In this document: positions 45,924 through 57,227 of the stretch, in pieces
Layout: each line of letters begins with the position of its first letter
How positions within the stretch are numbered: position 1 is the stretch's first letter
From: Microstegium vimineum
Taxonomy: Eukaryota; Streptophyta; Magnoliopsida; Poales; Poaceae
Reading direction: 5' to 3'
Assembly: GCA_022036555.1 (NCBI GenBank)
Contig: CM039137.1
Coordinates: forward strand, 26,715,862-26,779,861
DNA length: 64,000 bases
The notes under the pieces: model-generated
What the model was told of the DNA's origin: nothing
The model's input: the letters and a program-made list of their open reading frames with translations, nothing else
Database searches by the model: none
Position numbers and translations under genes: made by a program

Positions 45924-48900
45924 TCACACCCTGGCCCTCTTGTTGGTGCAGTCTGGGCACTTGTACTGCTTCATATGCTCAGCTCGGGCCGGCGTGATCT
46001 TGACGCACTTCCCATGGTACCACTTCTCGCAGTTGTCGCAGCAGATCCAGAATTGGTCCTTGCCGTCGTTGGTTCCGCAGGTTCCACACAGGGTGTTGTC
46101 GTGCTCTTCAGCCTCCTCATCCCCGTCGTCGTCGCCGCTCTCTTCTTCGTCTTTGGGGACCTTAGCCTTTGAACGAGACTCTGCTGCTCTTGACTGCTGC
46201 AGCCACAATGTCAGTGTTATCAGCAGGAATTCAGGTTGGGTGGCAACAGAAAGTGGCTGACATTTACCACTTTTGAACTAGGCTTGTTGCTCTTGCTGCT
46301 ACTGTTAGGTGTCTTCTCCTTCACCTGCTTCTTGACCGCTCCTGTCACTACCTCAAATATTGTGGGCATGTTGTTTATCAGGCTAAAGAGTCGCCTCCTG
46401 CATTATAGCAATGAAGTATCATAAGAAATGCAACTTTGGAAGGTAGACAAGTACAACCACATGTGTAACTAATAAACATAGAAATGCAAAAGAAACTTCA
46501 AAGTTTAAACATGCCAAAGTTCAGAAGAGCTCAGCCTGCCAAGGTACAAGTCATAGAGCCGTGCAAAGTATGTTTTTGTTAAGATCCACATAGTCACAGA
46601 CAGCAGCGAAGAAAACAGATTCTTTTTACACAATCTCGCCAAGGAGGGGAGATAATCTAGTATGTAAGCTTATGTAGATTTCTGACAACCTATTAAGCAT
46701 ATTCTCTTTTGCGTCTTACTGTTCTTCCATTATACAATGCAATCATTATTTAAAACATTGCTATCCACTAATGGTATACACTCGCACCTGGATGCAAATA
46801 AGTGGCCAGATAGTTGGAGTAAACCCTTTATGGTTGATGGTGAGAGAGTCAACGAAGTGTTATGAATAATAATGTTTATTACTAAACGGGAAACAATAGG
46901 TTACATAATTCAGTTACCCAATAAACTAATTCTTAGCAGTATACTGAGAATTGATCATTCTACAAGGGAGCTGCTATGCGTTAACCTTGAGTGGTTCTAA
47001 ACATGAAATTTACTTCAATCAAATACACTAATTCTGTAACATGGTGCACTATATGGATAGCACTCTACGTCCAGTTTACAGTTTCACAATTTATTAAATA
47101 TGCAAAATGTATTTGAGTAATGTTACGCTCAGATAACCACATAATGTGCATCATGTTGCGCTCAGATAACCACATAACGTTACCAGATAAGCAACATGAG
47201 AGTAGTATTTACTCTTGAGTGCAAACAACTCTATTTCTCAAACTAAATCCATCTTTCAAGCAGCAATATGAAGGTGTGTGCCTATAGTTGGTTTGCCAAT
47301 TTCAAGGGAATAGTAACTACCGCATATTGACAATGCAAGGTCCAAGAGTGAAAGGTCCAATTTAGTACAGCAAGGATACGAACAAGGTGGTAAACATGGA
47401 ACTTTATGTAATGTTGATTTCAGTGTAGTTAACTACACATATACCTAATATTAATAGCAAGTAAATCAATATTAGCATTGTTTATCCCTGCAGGCATGCA
47501 GGCATGCGACATTTACATTCACCTGCAGTTGTTTCCTCCATTTTTTTTAGACTTGATAGCCAGTAAATATATGTTAACAATTTTCTATGGCAAAGGGCAA
47601 CAATGTGATGATGTAAATATATTACGTTTGAGGCATTAGGAAGCGGGGTCAAACACAAATTCTGCTATATGAGTGCTTTAACTAATGCATATATTTACTG
47701 TTCTAAACACCAATTGTCTCCCGTCTCGCCTTATACATGAAAGACAGATAAGGATGTAATTTTAAGGATAGAGTAAGATATGCAATCTACATTACAACAT
47801 TTATTAGGCAGTGATTGTCAGGGTAAACGTGGTGTCACAATTATGTGAAAATATAATTCTCATGTCCTATGTGCTACACATAGAAAGTGAGTGAAATGAT
47901 TGCACATGATTACCCATACTGAATGATTAAAAAATGTTGAACTGCATTTTTTTAAAGTAAAATGGTATTTCTAAAGTATCAGATCTCCTATACGCATTAT
48001 AGTAGAGGACATTGAATTCCTAACTGAGAAGAGAATTGTAAAACGAGCATAATAACAGAGCCAAAGTAAGGAGGAGCAATCACCCAAAAAAATCCCACGA
48101 TAGTTACTAGAACGATGAGTGATGTGGTGAACTGGTGATTCTAGTATTCTACCTAGCTTAACTTGCCAAGTACAGAAATGCAATCCCATTTTCTTTACAC
48201 AATCAGCACTAAAACATATGCTGATATGCAGTACATAATTTGTTTTATAATCCTAACATTCAAAATATTGTCCTATTGTTCAGAATTCAGAATGCAGATA
48301 CTATCATACTACTGTGTGAAAGCAACAAGGACTTGACCAAACCTTGTGTAAAGAATTTGCTCCCAGCCTTGGGCCTTATTTGGATGTAGTCGGATTTGCA
48401 TCAATCCACACATGTTGGGGTGGATTGGAGTAGAACTTCAACTAAATTTCACTCCAATCCACACCAACACATGTGGATTGAGGTGAATCCGACAACATCC
48501 AAACAAGGCCTTAGGTGGAAGCCATTTCTATATGAAATGAATTATATAAAAGTTGCTCTAACTTAAGAAATATGTAAATTAAGATGCATATGTACTTTCT
48601 GGTATGCAAAACTCAGACTAAAACGTGCCAGCATAGGAAGGAACAAACAAAAATGATTTGATTATGAAAACTGCATAGTTCAAAATTAACAGAAGAATTA
48701 CCTAGCTTCTCTGTCAAATCCAAACCGTGCACCAAAGTAGAATGCAACAGAAAGTAACCAGGAATCACTGTGGACAGCTACTAGGGCCAGCCAGTCCTTC
48801 TCATTCATGCCATCCCTAGCAAAGTTGATTCCTAATGCTGGTTCAGGGATCTCTGGGGGCACTTCCTCAGCTGGCAAGGTCACCTCCCACGTCTCATTGG

Positions 48901-50164
48901 GATAGCCATAAAGGCACAAGTTCTCCTTTTCTGTTAAAACCCAATGGAATTAATAGCCATAACAATTAACAAGATATGGCATAGCATCGTCGAGTAGCTA
49001 TAAAAGCCTAGAAGTAGTTCTACACGAACTGGGCACTGCTGCAAACAAGAGTGCAAGGCTGAAGCAGAAAACACTGCGGACCAGGCCATAATATTTAATA
49101 ATGAGAAGCAACCAAACTCCACAATAATCAGCCTGATCGCTTGGCTGATTTCGGTGGCTGGTAACTGTTTTCTGTGAGACAAAAACACTGCTGTTTTCTG
49201 TGAGACAAAAACACTGTTTCGGTGGCTGATAAGTCAAGCGAACAGGGCGAATAATAATTACATGAATAAGGGCGAGCAGCTAAGGCAGCCACGCATTCAG
49301 CCAGTCGTACAGTGCCATCAATGCACTAAAGAAAAAAGATTTGCTGAAATACCTATCCGCATTATGTCACTGACTCCAGTAAATTGACTGCGCCAACAAC
49401 TACGTAGTAGCATAAGAAACAACAGACAAAACAGACATAGAGAAACCAAGCACACAATAGACAGTCGATAATCACATGGCACCAATCAGCAAAAATCTCT
49501 AGCAATTTTCTGAGATCAAGCTATGAATACAAGATTGATGGCAACACCCATAGTGCTAACAACCTAATAGCAGCAAAAAAAAAATGACACCCACTAGTTC
49601 CACAGTTCCAACCAACACACACCCCAAAAAAACGTTTTTTACTCGACAAAACTGTCACCTTGGGCCCCAATCTCTCACCAAAATCGAACAGCTAGAATAC
49701 AGCACAGGCACTGCAGTAACGAAAGCTATAAGGCCACCAATAATACGAATCCGAAGCGTGTAGAGCGAGTGAGGGTATATAAGACAGAGAAAGAGGAAAA
49801 TTCTCCAAATTTAGCTTCCAATCTCCGACCAAAGCAACGAAACCCAAGCAGCAAAGCCACGGAAGCCTCCTCGGCTCCCAATCCCCACCCCTGGGCGAGG
49901 AACCGAAGAGATCGAGCGCACTCACCGGGGTCACAGAGCTTGAAGAACCTCTCCACATCTGCACAGTACAAGAGAAAACCCCGCATCAATCGCACGAATC
50001 CAAGCAGCCGGGACAGAATCAGTAGGCCCAATCGGCGGGGCGAGCGGAGGCGTACCGGTGGTGAGCGCCTTGATCATGCCGGCGCGGCGGGCTTTGTAGT
50101 CGCGGAAGACCTCGTCCGCGCTGCGCCCGCCGTTGGGCGCCGGCCCGGAGCCCCCGCCGTCCAT
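45924..50164 (-). CDS. Alfin-like PHD-finger protein
   Basis: Five exons, 774 nt, 257 aa: 50056-50164, 49926-49958, 48702-48930, 46268-46397, 45924-46196, with GT-AG junctions and matching phase. The N-terminal Alfin domain (SADEVFRDYKARRAGMIKAL, VERFFKLCDP, NLCLYGYPNETWEVTLPAEE, DWLALVAVHSDSWLLSVAFY) is followed by a variable Lys/Ser and acidic linker. A C-terminal Cys4-His-Cys3 PHD finger follows (CGTCG, WICCDNCEKWYHGKC, YKCPDC). Alfin-like proteins are nuclear readers that bind H3K4me3 through this finger; the aromatic-cage residues DQFWICCD are present. The acceptor of the last exon could also be three bases away, changing only one Gln. Intron 3 (46398-48701) is 2.3 kb and holds a small MITE; intron 2 (48931-49925) holds another. 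Confidence 0.96.
48372..48510. mobile_element. Short palindromic MITE in Alfin-like intron 3
   Basis: Ends GGCCTTATTTGGATGTAGTC and CAACATCCAAACAAGGCC are inverted, and the whole 139-bp element is nearly palindromic (CCAACACATGTGGATTG on both arms). Confidence 0.85.
49130..49249. mobile_element. Short MITE with internal 26-bp tandem repeat, in Alfin-like intron 2
   Basis: Left end GCCTGATCGCTTGGCTGATTTCGG, right end GTGGCTGATAAGTCAAGCGAACAGGGCG, inverted. Inside are two exact tandem copies of a 26-bp unit starting CTGTTTTCTGTGAGACAAAA (49165-49190, 49191-49216). Related to the sequence at about 59645-59770. Confidence 0.75.
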
Positions 50165-51396
50165 CGGGGCACGCGGCGCGCGGGCAATGGCAGCCGCTAG
50201 GGTTCCGGCTCGGGGACCGGCTGCGGCGCGGCGAGACGAGCAAGCGGTCCCGCGGTGCTGGTGGTAGAGGGAGCGGGGGGTGGAGGAGACGAAGAGGAGC
50301 TGGAGGAAGGGGAGGAATGGGTTTATATTTGCTCGCGGAGAATTTCGTGGGCGTTTCGGGGAGGATTTGGGCCCGGTTTATTTGAGGCCTGTGTGGGTGC
50401 TCGGCGCAGAGCCAAACCGCTGCCGCCGTCCTCGTCGTGCTGTGTCTGTTTACGGCCGGTAGACCCGGTCCACTGTAGACTAGGAGGGTTTCCTCTGGTG
50501 TTTGGTTTCAATACGTGGTCGGTTTTGTTTTTCCACGTTCATTTTTATAACCGCCAAATTCGTAGTATTGTTGTAGAGTACGTACGTACCCTTTCATTCC
50601 AAATTATAAGATTATTGTAATTTTAAATATATTAATTTATAGTTTATAAATACGTTTAAGGGCATGTTTGAAACTCAGAAATTTCACAAGAATCAGATCA
50701 TTTTTATAGGAAAAACGCAAGAACGAAGAAAAATTTCCGCCTTCCAAATAGGGCATAGATATATTACCTCCGATCAAAAATACTTGATTCTATAGCATTT
50801 AAATTTTATCAAAAAATAGTTGTTCCTCTTACTTTTAAATGTATCCTTTTTTATTTTTTCAATAGATCTCTATATCTATTTTTATGGGTATTTAGTATTT
50901 TGCCTTTTGTAATGGTCTTTGTACTAAAGTTCTATTTGATCCACCGAACTAAAACTTATAGCTCACTAAAACTTTAAAGCGAAACTTTAGACAGCTAATA
51001 TTTCTCCTATGTAAATTTTAGATAAGGTGTTTGGATCCTCTGACCAATAGACAACTAAATTTTAGCTAGCTTGAGCTAAACCTAACCTGAGCTAATATTT
51101 GGGAGTGTTTGGGTCCATTTTGCCATGGCAAAAGATTAGCTCCTAAACTTTAGCCCTTGCTTGGGTATTTGAATCAATGGCAAAAGGATGGTACTAAAAG
51201 TACAAATTAAGGTGTCCTTTACACCCTCGATGCTTTTAGCCCAGTTTTACATCTCTTGAGGTGCAAATGGACTAAACTTTAGCCTCTTCTTTTGCTCATT
51301 TTTAGCACACTTGTTTAGATCCATTTCATAAAAAAATAGGCTAAAAATGTAGGGCAAAAGTTATGCCATGGGAAACAAATATACCCTTTAGCTAGT
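50165..51396. other. Upstream region of the Alfin-like gene and MITE-rich flank
   Basis: 50165-50500 is promoter and leader of the Alfin-like gene (TATA-like box at 50321). A short inverted-repeat MITE lies at about 50660-50757. From about 50930, repeated TTTAGC/GCTAAA motifs and GTGTTTGG(G/A)TCC ends mark one or more MITEs. The hAT transposon has inserted into this stretch. Confidence 0.5.
50321..50330 (-). promoter_or_regulatory. TATA-like box of the Alfin-like gene
   Basis: Minus strand AAATATAAAC about 160 bp upstream of the start codon. Confidence 0.45.
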
Positions 51397-51404
51397 CTTT
51401 TAGC
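51397..51404. repeat. Left target-site duplication of the 3.9-kb hAT (CTTTTAGC)
   Basis: Eight bases CTTTTAGC, repeated exactly at 55302-55309. Confidence 0.93.
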
Positions 51405-51801
51405 CCAAGTTATTAGGACCGGACCGGAGATCGAACGGTGAGGCTGTCGGTTCACTGGTTCACTGGTCGAACCGTTTAGAACCGGTTGAACCGCCGGTTC
51501 GATTACTTTGGACCGGATAAATTGAACCGGTCACAAATACTTTGAACCGGTATATATATATATATATATAATTTATACATGATAAATAACATAAATTTAA
51601 TTGCACAACTATAAGGTTTATACATATGCATATATAGAATAACATATCAGTTGCACAATCACATCAATACGACCTCACTGGTTTTTTAATACAAAATATC
51701 AAGTGCGTGATAACATACTGGCATGCTAAAAGTTCCAAACAAGTTCGTGCTAAAAAGATATAAAGTTACAGACACACAACAGAACACATGGTAAATGGCA
51801 C

Positions 51802-52002
51802 TCAATTAAAATTCACGGGATCCCATTCATCTTCATGTCCAACATCACAAGCATGTCCACCAACATCAAGTGCAATACCATCGTAATCAAATAGATCTTC
51901 CTCCCTCCTGTGGTCTTGATTGTCCAGAATATCATCACTTTCCTCCATGACATCAGCCTCAACAGCATCCATGTCTAGCACCAAGTCTGAATTTGTTTCC
52001 AA

Positions 52003-52040
<38 letters not shown>

Positions 52041-54618
52041 AAATAACGAAAAAATGTATGTATGTTGAACTGATTTCACAATTGGCAAGAGACATTACCA
52101 TCACTACATTGTATACTTAGTGCGAACAGTTCACTGCGGAAGGCGTTCAACTCTTCCGAGTTAAGGCGAGGTGGATTGTCTTCTAAGATCCAAGCTTCAT
52201 TTCCCTTTCCAATTTCTTCCAAACTTATTGGGTCATAATTTCTAGTACTGAATTTGGACCTAATGTTCAAACAAGAAAACAATATATTATTTATCCAGTT
52301 CACAATATTTAGTAGTTAGCTGTGCAGCTAGTTGTGCAAGTTTCAACTTTTTAGGAGAAGACAATGAAATCTTCAAGTTGTATAAAAGTTTAGCAACTAG
52401 CTGTGAATGAATGAAAGGAACTAGAGAAGGGATACCTTTGACGTAGTCTCAGGTTACAATGAACATACACAATATCATTCAGCCTTTGATGCTCTAATCT
52501 GTTTCTTTTTTTAGAGTGCACATGCTCAAAGTAGCTCCAGCTCCTCTCACATCCAGAAGCACTGCAAGTTTGGCTCAACACACGCCGAGCAAGCTTCTGT
52601 AAATTTGGTGCGCTGCAGCCATAAGTTTCCCACCACTCATCTATGTGAGAAAACAAAAGTTAGTGATGCTGAAATAAAATGGACAAGTAAAAAAATCTAA
52701 GAATTATGGCTTACCAGCAAGCATGCATGAGCGATCATTTACAACAGTTGAACGCCCAAAATCTCCTTCTCCATTCCTAAAAATCTTCATTTCTCTTATC
52801 AAAGCACTTCTCAGGGCAATATCTTTACCTATGACATCAAGAACTCCAGTAGTAGTGAAGTTGTACTTCTCTCTTAGTTCATTATTATATTGGTTATTAG
52901 GATTGAACCAAAAGCCAGCAGCATGAATATTCTTATCAAAGTGTTTATCCCACCATGCATCTATGTATTTCAAGAAAGGCTTTACGAACTCTTTCTTTCT
53001 TTGAAATCTCTTCACAATTTCATCTCTTGCGGCATGGAATGCTACAAATAGATAGCCCATTGCAGGTCTCTCATCGCTGTCCACTATTCTCAACACTCGA
53101 ACTAGTGGTTCAGATAACTGACAAACAATAGCACAGTTCTTCCAGAACTTTTGATCTAGCACAGCTTTGGTGAACTTTTTGGCCTGTGATTCCCTATAAT
53201 ATGCACAAGTTGTCCACTCATTGGAGATAACCATTGCATGCAAATCATCCTTGTGATTATATATGCTTTGCAATGCAATAAAATTAGTAGCAAAACGAGT
53301 TTGGGCTGGGCGGAGAATCTCATGACCTTTAGTGAATTTCCTCATTAGATACAATGGGAAGCAATGGTTGTAGATATATTTTGTAATGCTTGATGCATGA
53401 GCTACAGTAGCCTTCACTATATCCTCCTTACCAAAGTCAGACAATACCAAATTCAAACAATGGGTAACACAAGGGGACCAATAAATGGATGGAAACTCAT
53501 CTTCTAATCTTCTACCAGCAGCCACCATGTTTGAGGCATTATTAGTGACAAAATGAACTACATGTTCAGGCCCAACAAAATTGACTACATCTTTAAATAA
53601 TCTGAACAAAAAATCTACAGTTTTGGAGCAATCAGTGGCATCAACTGACTTGAGAAATACAGTACCTTTAGGACAGTAGACCAAGAAATTGATGAGTGTC
53701 CTTCTCTTTCTGTCAGTCCATCCATCTGCCATAATAGTGCAGCCAGTTTCCCTCCAAGTTTTGCGGAAACCATCAACAAAATTCCTAGTTTCTTCAACAC
53801 ATTTTGCAAGCAATGTACCACGCAGCTGATTAAAATTTGGCCCCTTGTACCCAGAACCAAATGCACACACAGCATCAAGCATTGGCTGGTAAAAAATGGA
53901 ATTACTTGCATTAAATGGAATTGAGGCATCAAGAAACCATCTTGCCATACACAAATTTTTCTTCTCCTTGACTGCTTCTCCTTGAAGAACACTCTTAATT
54001 GTTGGTTGGGCCTCTACACCAGTTCTAGGTTTAAAATATTTGCCAATACTAGGACTAGGATTATCAGCAGGTCTTTTTCTTGCTCTGTTTGCTGCAGGTG
54101 TAGGGGCTGCATTAGCAGCGGAGACTTCAACAACATCATCTTGTTCTCCAGGTTCTGGCCTATATGGATTCCCTTGCTCATAGTCCTGCTGCGCCTTCTT
54201 TTCTTCTCATTCCAATCTTCAATATTTTTAAACATTGTATGCTCAACCTCAGGATCAACATTTTTACATGCAACCACATTACTTGACCATTTGGCTAAAT
54301 GCTCCTTGAACCGATGGATCTCTCCTCCTGCAAACAGCATGTCACAGTACATGCATTTGATTTTCTTTTTCCCTCCGTCAGTGATTTGTGTACAATATCC
54401 CCATGCTGTATCACTTTTCCTTCTTGTCTTTACTTCTGTGGTTGCCTCTTGAGAAAATGGTATTGAATTAATGTTACTATCAACCGGAGTTGGAGTATCC
54501 GAAGAACCCACTGTGACACAAAAAATATACAGTGAGGTGAGATTCAAATTCAGGCTTGTAGTTGCCTAATATCTTAACTAGAAAGCACTGAATTTAGTCA
54601 GTACTTACCAGTAGCCAT
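51802..54618 (-). pseudogene. hAT transposase (BED finger, DUF659, hAT dimerisation), frameshifted
   Basis: Exons 54609-54618, 52715-54510, 52436-52640, 52099-52259 and 51802-51986 join with GT-AG borders. They total 2357 nt, one short of 786 codons. It starts MATVGSSDTPTPVDSN. A BED-type zinc finger follows (CMYCDMLFAGGEIHRFKEHL), then the DUF659 catalytic region (MADGWTDRKRRTLINFLVY, VTNNASNMVAAG, PCVTHCLNLVL) and the C-terminal dimerisation domain (DEWWETYGCSAP, CERSWSYFEHVHSKKRNRL). The end is acidic (EDEWDPVNFN). In exon 2 the BED frame and the DUF659 frame differ by one missing base at about 54191-54205. The usual VTDNASN motif reads VTNNASN (AAT at 53541-53543), replacing an Asp expected to be catalytic. 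Encodes the cut-and-paste enzyme of its own element, probably inactive. Confidence 0.9.
52009..52037. repeat. (TA)n microsatellite in last transposase intron
   Basis: About 29 bp of TA repeats, just before the last exon of the transposase gene. Confidence 0.9.
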
Positions 54619-55301
54619 GTTGTGGAACCGTGGAGGTGGATGACTGGATGGAGCTTGAAGATGAAGTAGAAGTGTAGAACAGCAGCCTACACCTCAGCCA
54701 GTGCGTCGCTGGATGGACTGCGCAGATCAGCTGCGCGGCTGCGCCAGCCCCCGCCGGCCGCCGGGGCTACACCCCTGCAACTCAGTCGCCTACCGCTGCC
54801 CGCTGGTCGTTGCAACCTTGCAGGCCCGCACCCCCAACTGCACTGCAGCTGTGCAGCAGCCAGCAACCCGCGCGAGATGCTAGCCGACCGAGTGCCCGCC
54901 GGCTGCCTGCCCAGAGCCTGGAGGACGGAGCATATCAATAGAGCAGAGTCACCGCCGCCGCCAGCCCGCCACACGGAAAAAGAAAATCTTTCACCTTTCT
55001 AAATTCTGACGGCAAAACAACCCTAAGCCTAAAGGACCCAATTTGATCAAATTCCAATAATACCCCTAAGTAGATAAGGTCGTGCTTGGTTTAACGAGGG
55101 GTAAATTTGGAAAAAATCCAAAAAAGCACCGGTTCGCATGGAACCGCCCGGTTCACCGGTTCGATGAAAAACCGGCCGGTTCAACCGGTTTATAGCGGTT
55201 CGATTTCACATCCGGTCTTTTAACCGACCCGGACCGGCGTAGGCTCTGGTTCGGTCTTTTACCGGTCCGACCACCGGTCCGGTCCGGTCCGAATAACTAG
55301 G

Positions 55302-55309
55302 CTTTTAGC
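55302..55309. repeat. Right target-site duplication of the 3.9-kb hAT (CTTTTAGC)
   Basis: Exact copy of 51397-51404 following the right terminal repeat. Confidence 0.93.
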
Positions 55310-55543
55310 TAGGTTGTTTGGATCCCAAAAAGCTAACAGACTCTAAAACGTCAAGTATCATGGAACGAAGGAGTCAGTAAATATATAAGCACATAGACAA
55401 ACATATATAAAAGAGCTAAAATGGCTTATAATATAGGAGTAGATCTGAGCGGGTACTAATTATAAAAGATCTATGTCACTCGTCTCGATGAAACCAAGCT
55501 GGAATAATTGAGATAAACAAGAAACACCAAATAGCGTATTGTT

Positions 55544-55750
55544 TAAGAGTATCTCCAAAAGATTAGTAAAAAGAATAGTTAAATTCAGTAATGTACTTGG
55601 TCTTTAAAATAGATAATACTATAATACTCTAACAAACTCTATAAAATAAGAAATTCGATGGATAGTGAGGTAGGCTATTCAAAAATAGAGAGCGAATGAA
55701 ATGGGATGGAGAACTACTAAATTTTACAGAGTCTGTTGGAGACTGTCTTT
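55544..55750. mobile_element. MITE with AAGAGTATCTCCAA-type ends
   Basis: Left end AAGAGTATCTCCAAAAGA, right end TCTGTTGGAGACTGTCTT, inverted with mismatches, about 207 bp. The interior is AT-rich. Confidence 0.65.
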
Positions 55751-56518
55751 ACTTCAATAATAGTCAAATTTACCTTTAAAAACGATTTAATTAGTCTCTT
55801 GGATATAGCTGGTCATGCTATATCGCAAACCGACCTCCAAATTTCTAACTAATTTTGGTTTGTTCAAGTTCATCTGGTATCCAGTAGTCGTATTTGAACA
55901 ATTAAAGTTTCGAGCTTTCAGATGGCGACACTGTGAACCTGCAGATACAATGTCGCGATCCTGAGTTTCAGACAAGAGTTAGGGTCTGAACACAGAAATT
56001 CAGTTATACTATTCCAACGACAATGACATTCTTGAGGCTCGCCCTGCATGTAAGGCTGTAATCGACCCAAGACTGGTTCTTCTAACTTAAGCTAGGGAAC
56101 TTGAGTTAGAAGGAACTCATCCAATCGACCTGAAATGGAGAATTACTGAATCCACGTATCCCAATAGCGCAGATTTGATCTGGTCATAGGAGTGGGAATG
56201 AGAGGCCCTAGAGCCAAGGCCAACTACTGAATGCAAGGAGGCTCGGCAATGGCAGATTAGCAGCTCAGGTCACCTCCCCCTGCTTCCCCTTCATCCTCCC
56301 GACCTCGCATTCTCCATGTAGGCTAGCCATCTCAGTCAACGTCAGTTTCTGAGTGATGGTCATACATGGCTTGCGTTTTCCCTTTTGTACCAAAGGCCAA
56401 AAGGGGGGGTCACCCGGCTTGCATCAGGAAAGGTGGATTTGGTTCTGCCATAGCATCAGCAATCTGATTCCTGCTTTCCTTTTTCCAAAAGCTGTGTTTT
56501 TCGTCGTACAAAAACGTT

Positions 56519-56784
56519 GGCCGTGTTTAGTTGCGGATTCGGGGGTGGCCGAATCGGCACAGTGCCACCCCCGAACACCGTAGCACTTTTGTTTTTTAGT
56601 GCTAATAATTGTTCAAAAATTAATTAATTAGGCTTAAAATGTTCGTCTCGTAAAGTACAACAAAACTGCACAAATAGTTTTTGATTTCATCTACATTTAG
56701 TACTCCATACACATTTCGATGTGATGGGGAATCTTCTTTTTATATAGTGAAATTTGGGGTGAATTTGGAGAACTAAACAAGGCC
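56519..56784. mobile_element. Tourist-like MITE family A, copy 2 (266 bp)
   Basis: Left end GGCCGTGTTTAGTT, right end AACTAAACAAGGCC, 3-bp repeat GTT on both sides. Shares the family core (GTTCGTCTCG, TTTCATCTACATTTAGTACTCC, TTTCGATGTGATGGGGAATC) with 1571-1842. Confidence 0.88.
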
Positions 56785-57227
56785 GTTGTATCATTTCGCG
56801 TTTTCTGCGGATCGTGTTCACTGACACTGTCGTGGCCTCCACTGTTTGCCGGACCCTTTGCCGAGCTTGGACGGGGAGAACACATCAAGAGATTCTTATT
56901 ATTTTCAGTTATTGGAAAACAACCAGCATCCTGTAGAGTGTAGATGATCGCCACCATAAACCATACAGTACACAATGAAGAAGCGTGTCAGTGCAGAGTC
57001 AAAGGCCACCAATGCGATTCTGAAGCTTCCAAGATTCCAAACTTGCATTGATAAAAGAGGGTTCCTGACACGACACCAAAGAAATTACTACTAAACAACA
57101 GTTAAACATCAAAACACACGGTTACACATCAAATCACATCTACCATTTATTACTTCTTCCCGTCCGTTAACAACAACATCATCATCAGTGGTCCTGCTCC
57201 GGCTCCCGGATCTCTTTGCACTCTCAC

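Larger units (their letters stand above)
51405..55301. mobile_element. hAT transposon, full length, 3.9 kb
   Basis: The left end is CCAAGTTATTAGGACCGGAC. The right end read inwards is CCTAGTTATTCGGACCGGAC, so the terminal inverted repeats match at 18 of 20 positions. A perfect 8-bp duplication flanks the element. Both subterminal regions are dense in GAACCGG/CCGGTT motifs, probable transposase-binding sites. Inside, on the minus strand, is a five-exon hAT transposase gene (51802-54618). The GC-rich segment 54670-54980 lies in its promoter or leader. AT microsatellites at 51551-51571 and 52009-52037 lie in the 3' part. The element sits inside MITE-like sequence that resumes after 55309. Confidence 0.95.
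55310..57227. other. Intergenic, between hAT element and methyltransferase gene
   Basis: No gene seen. Contains two MITEs (55544-55750, 56519-56784). About 57000-57227 is probable 3' UTR of the minus-strand methyltransferase gene. Confidence 0.5.
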
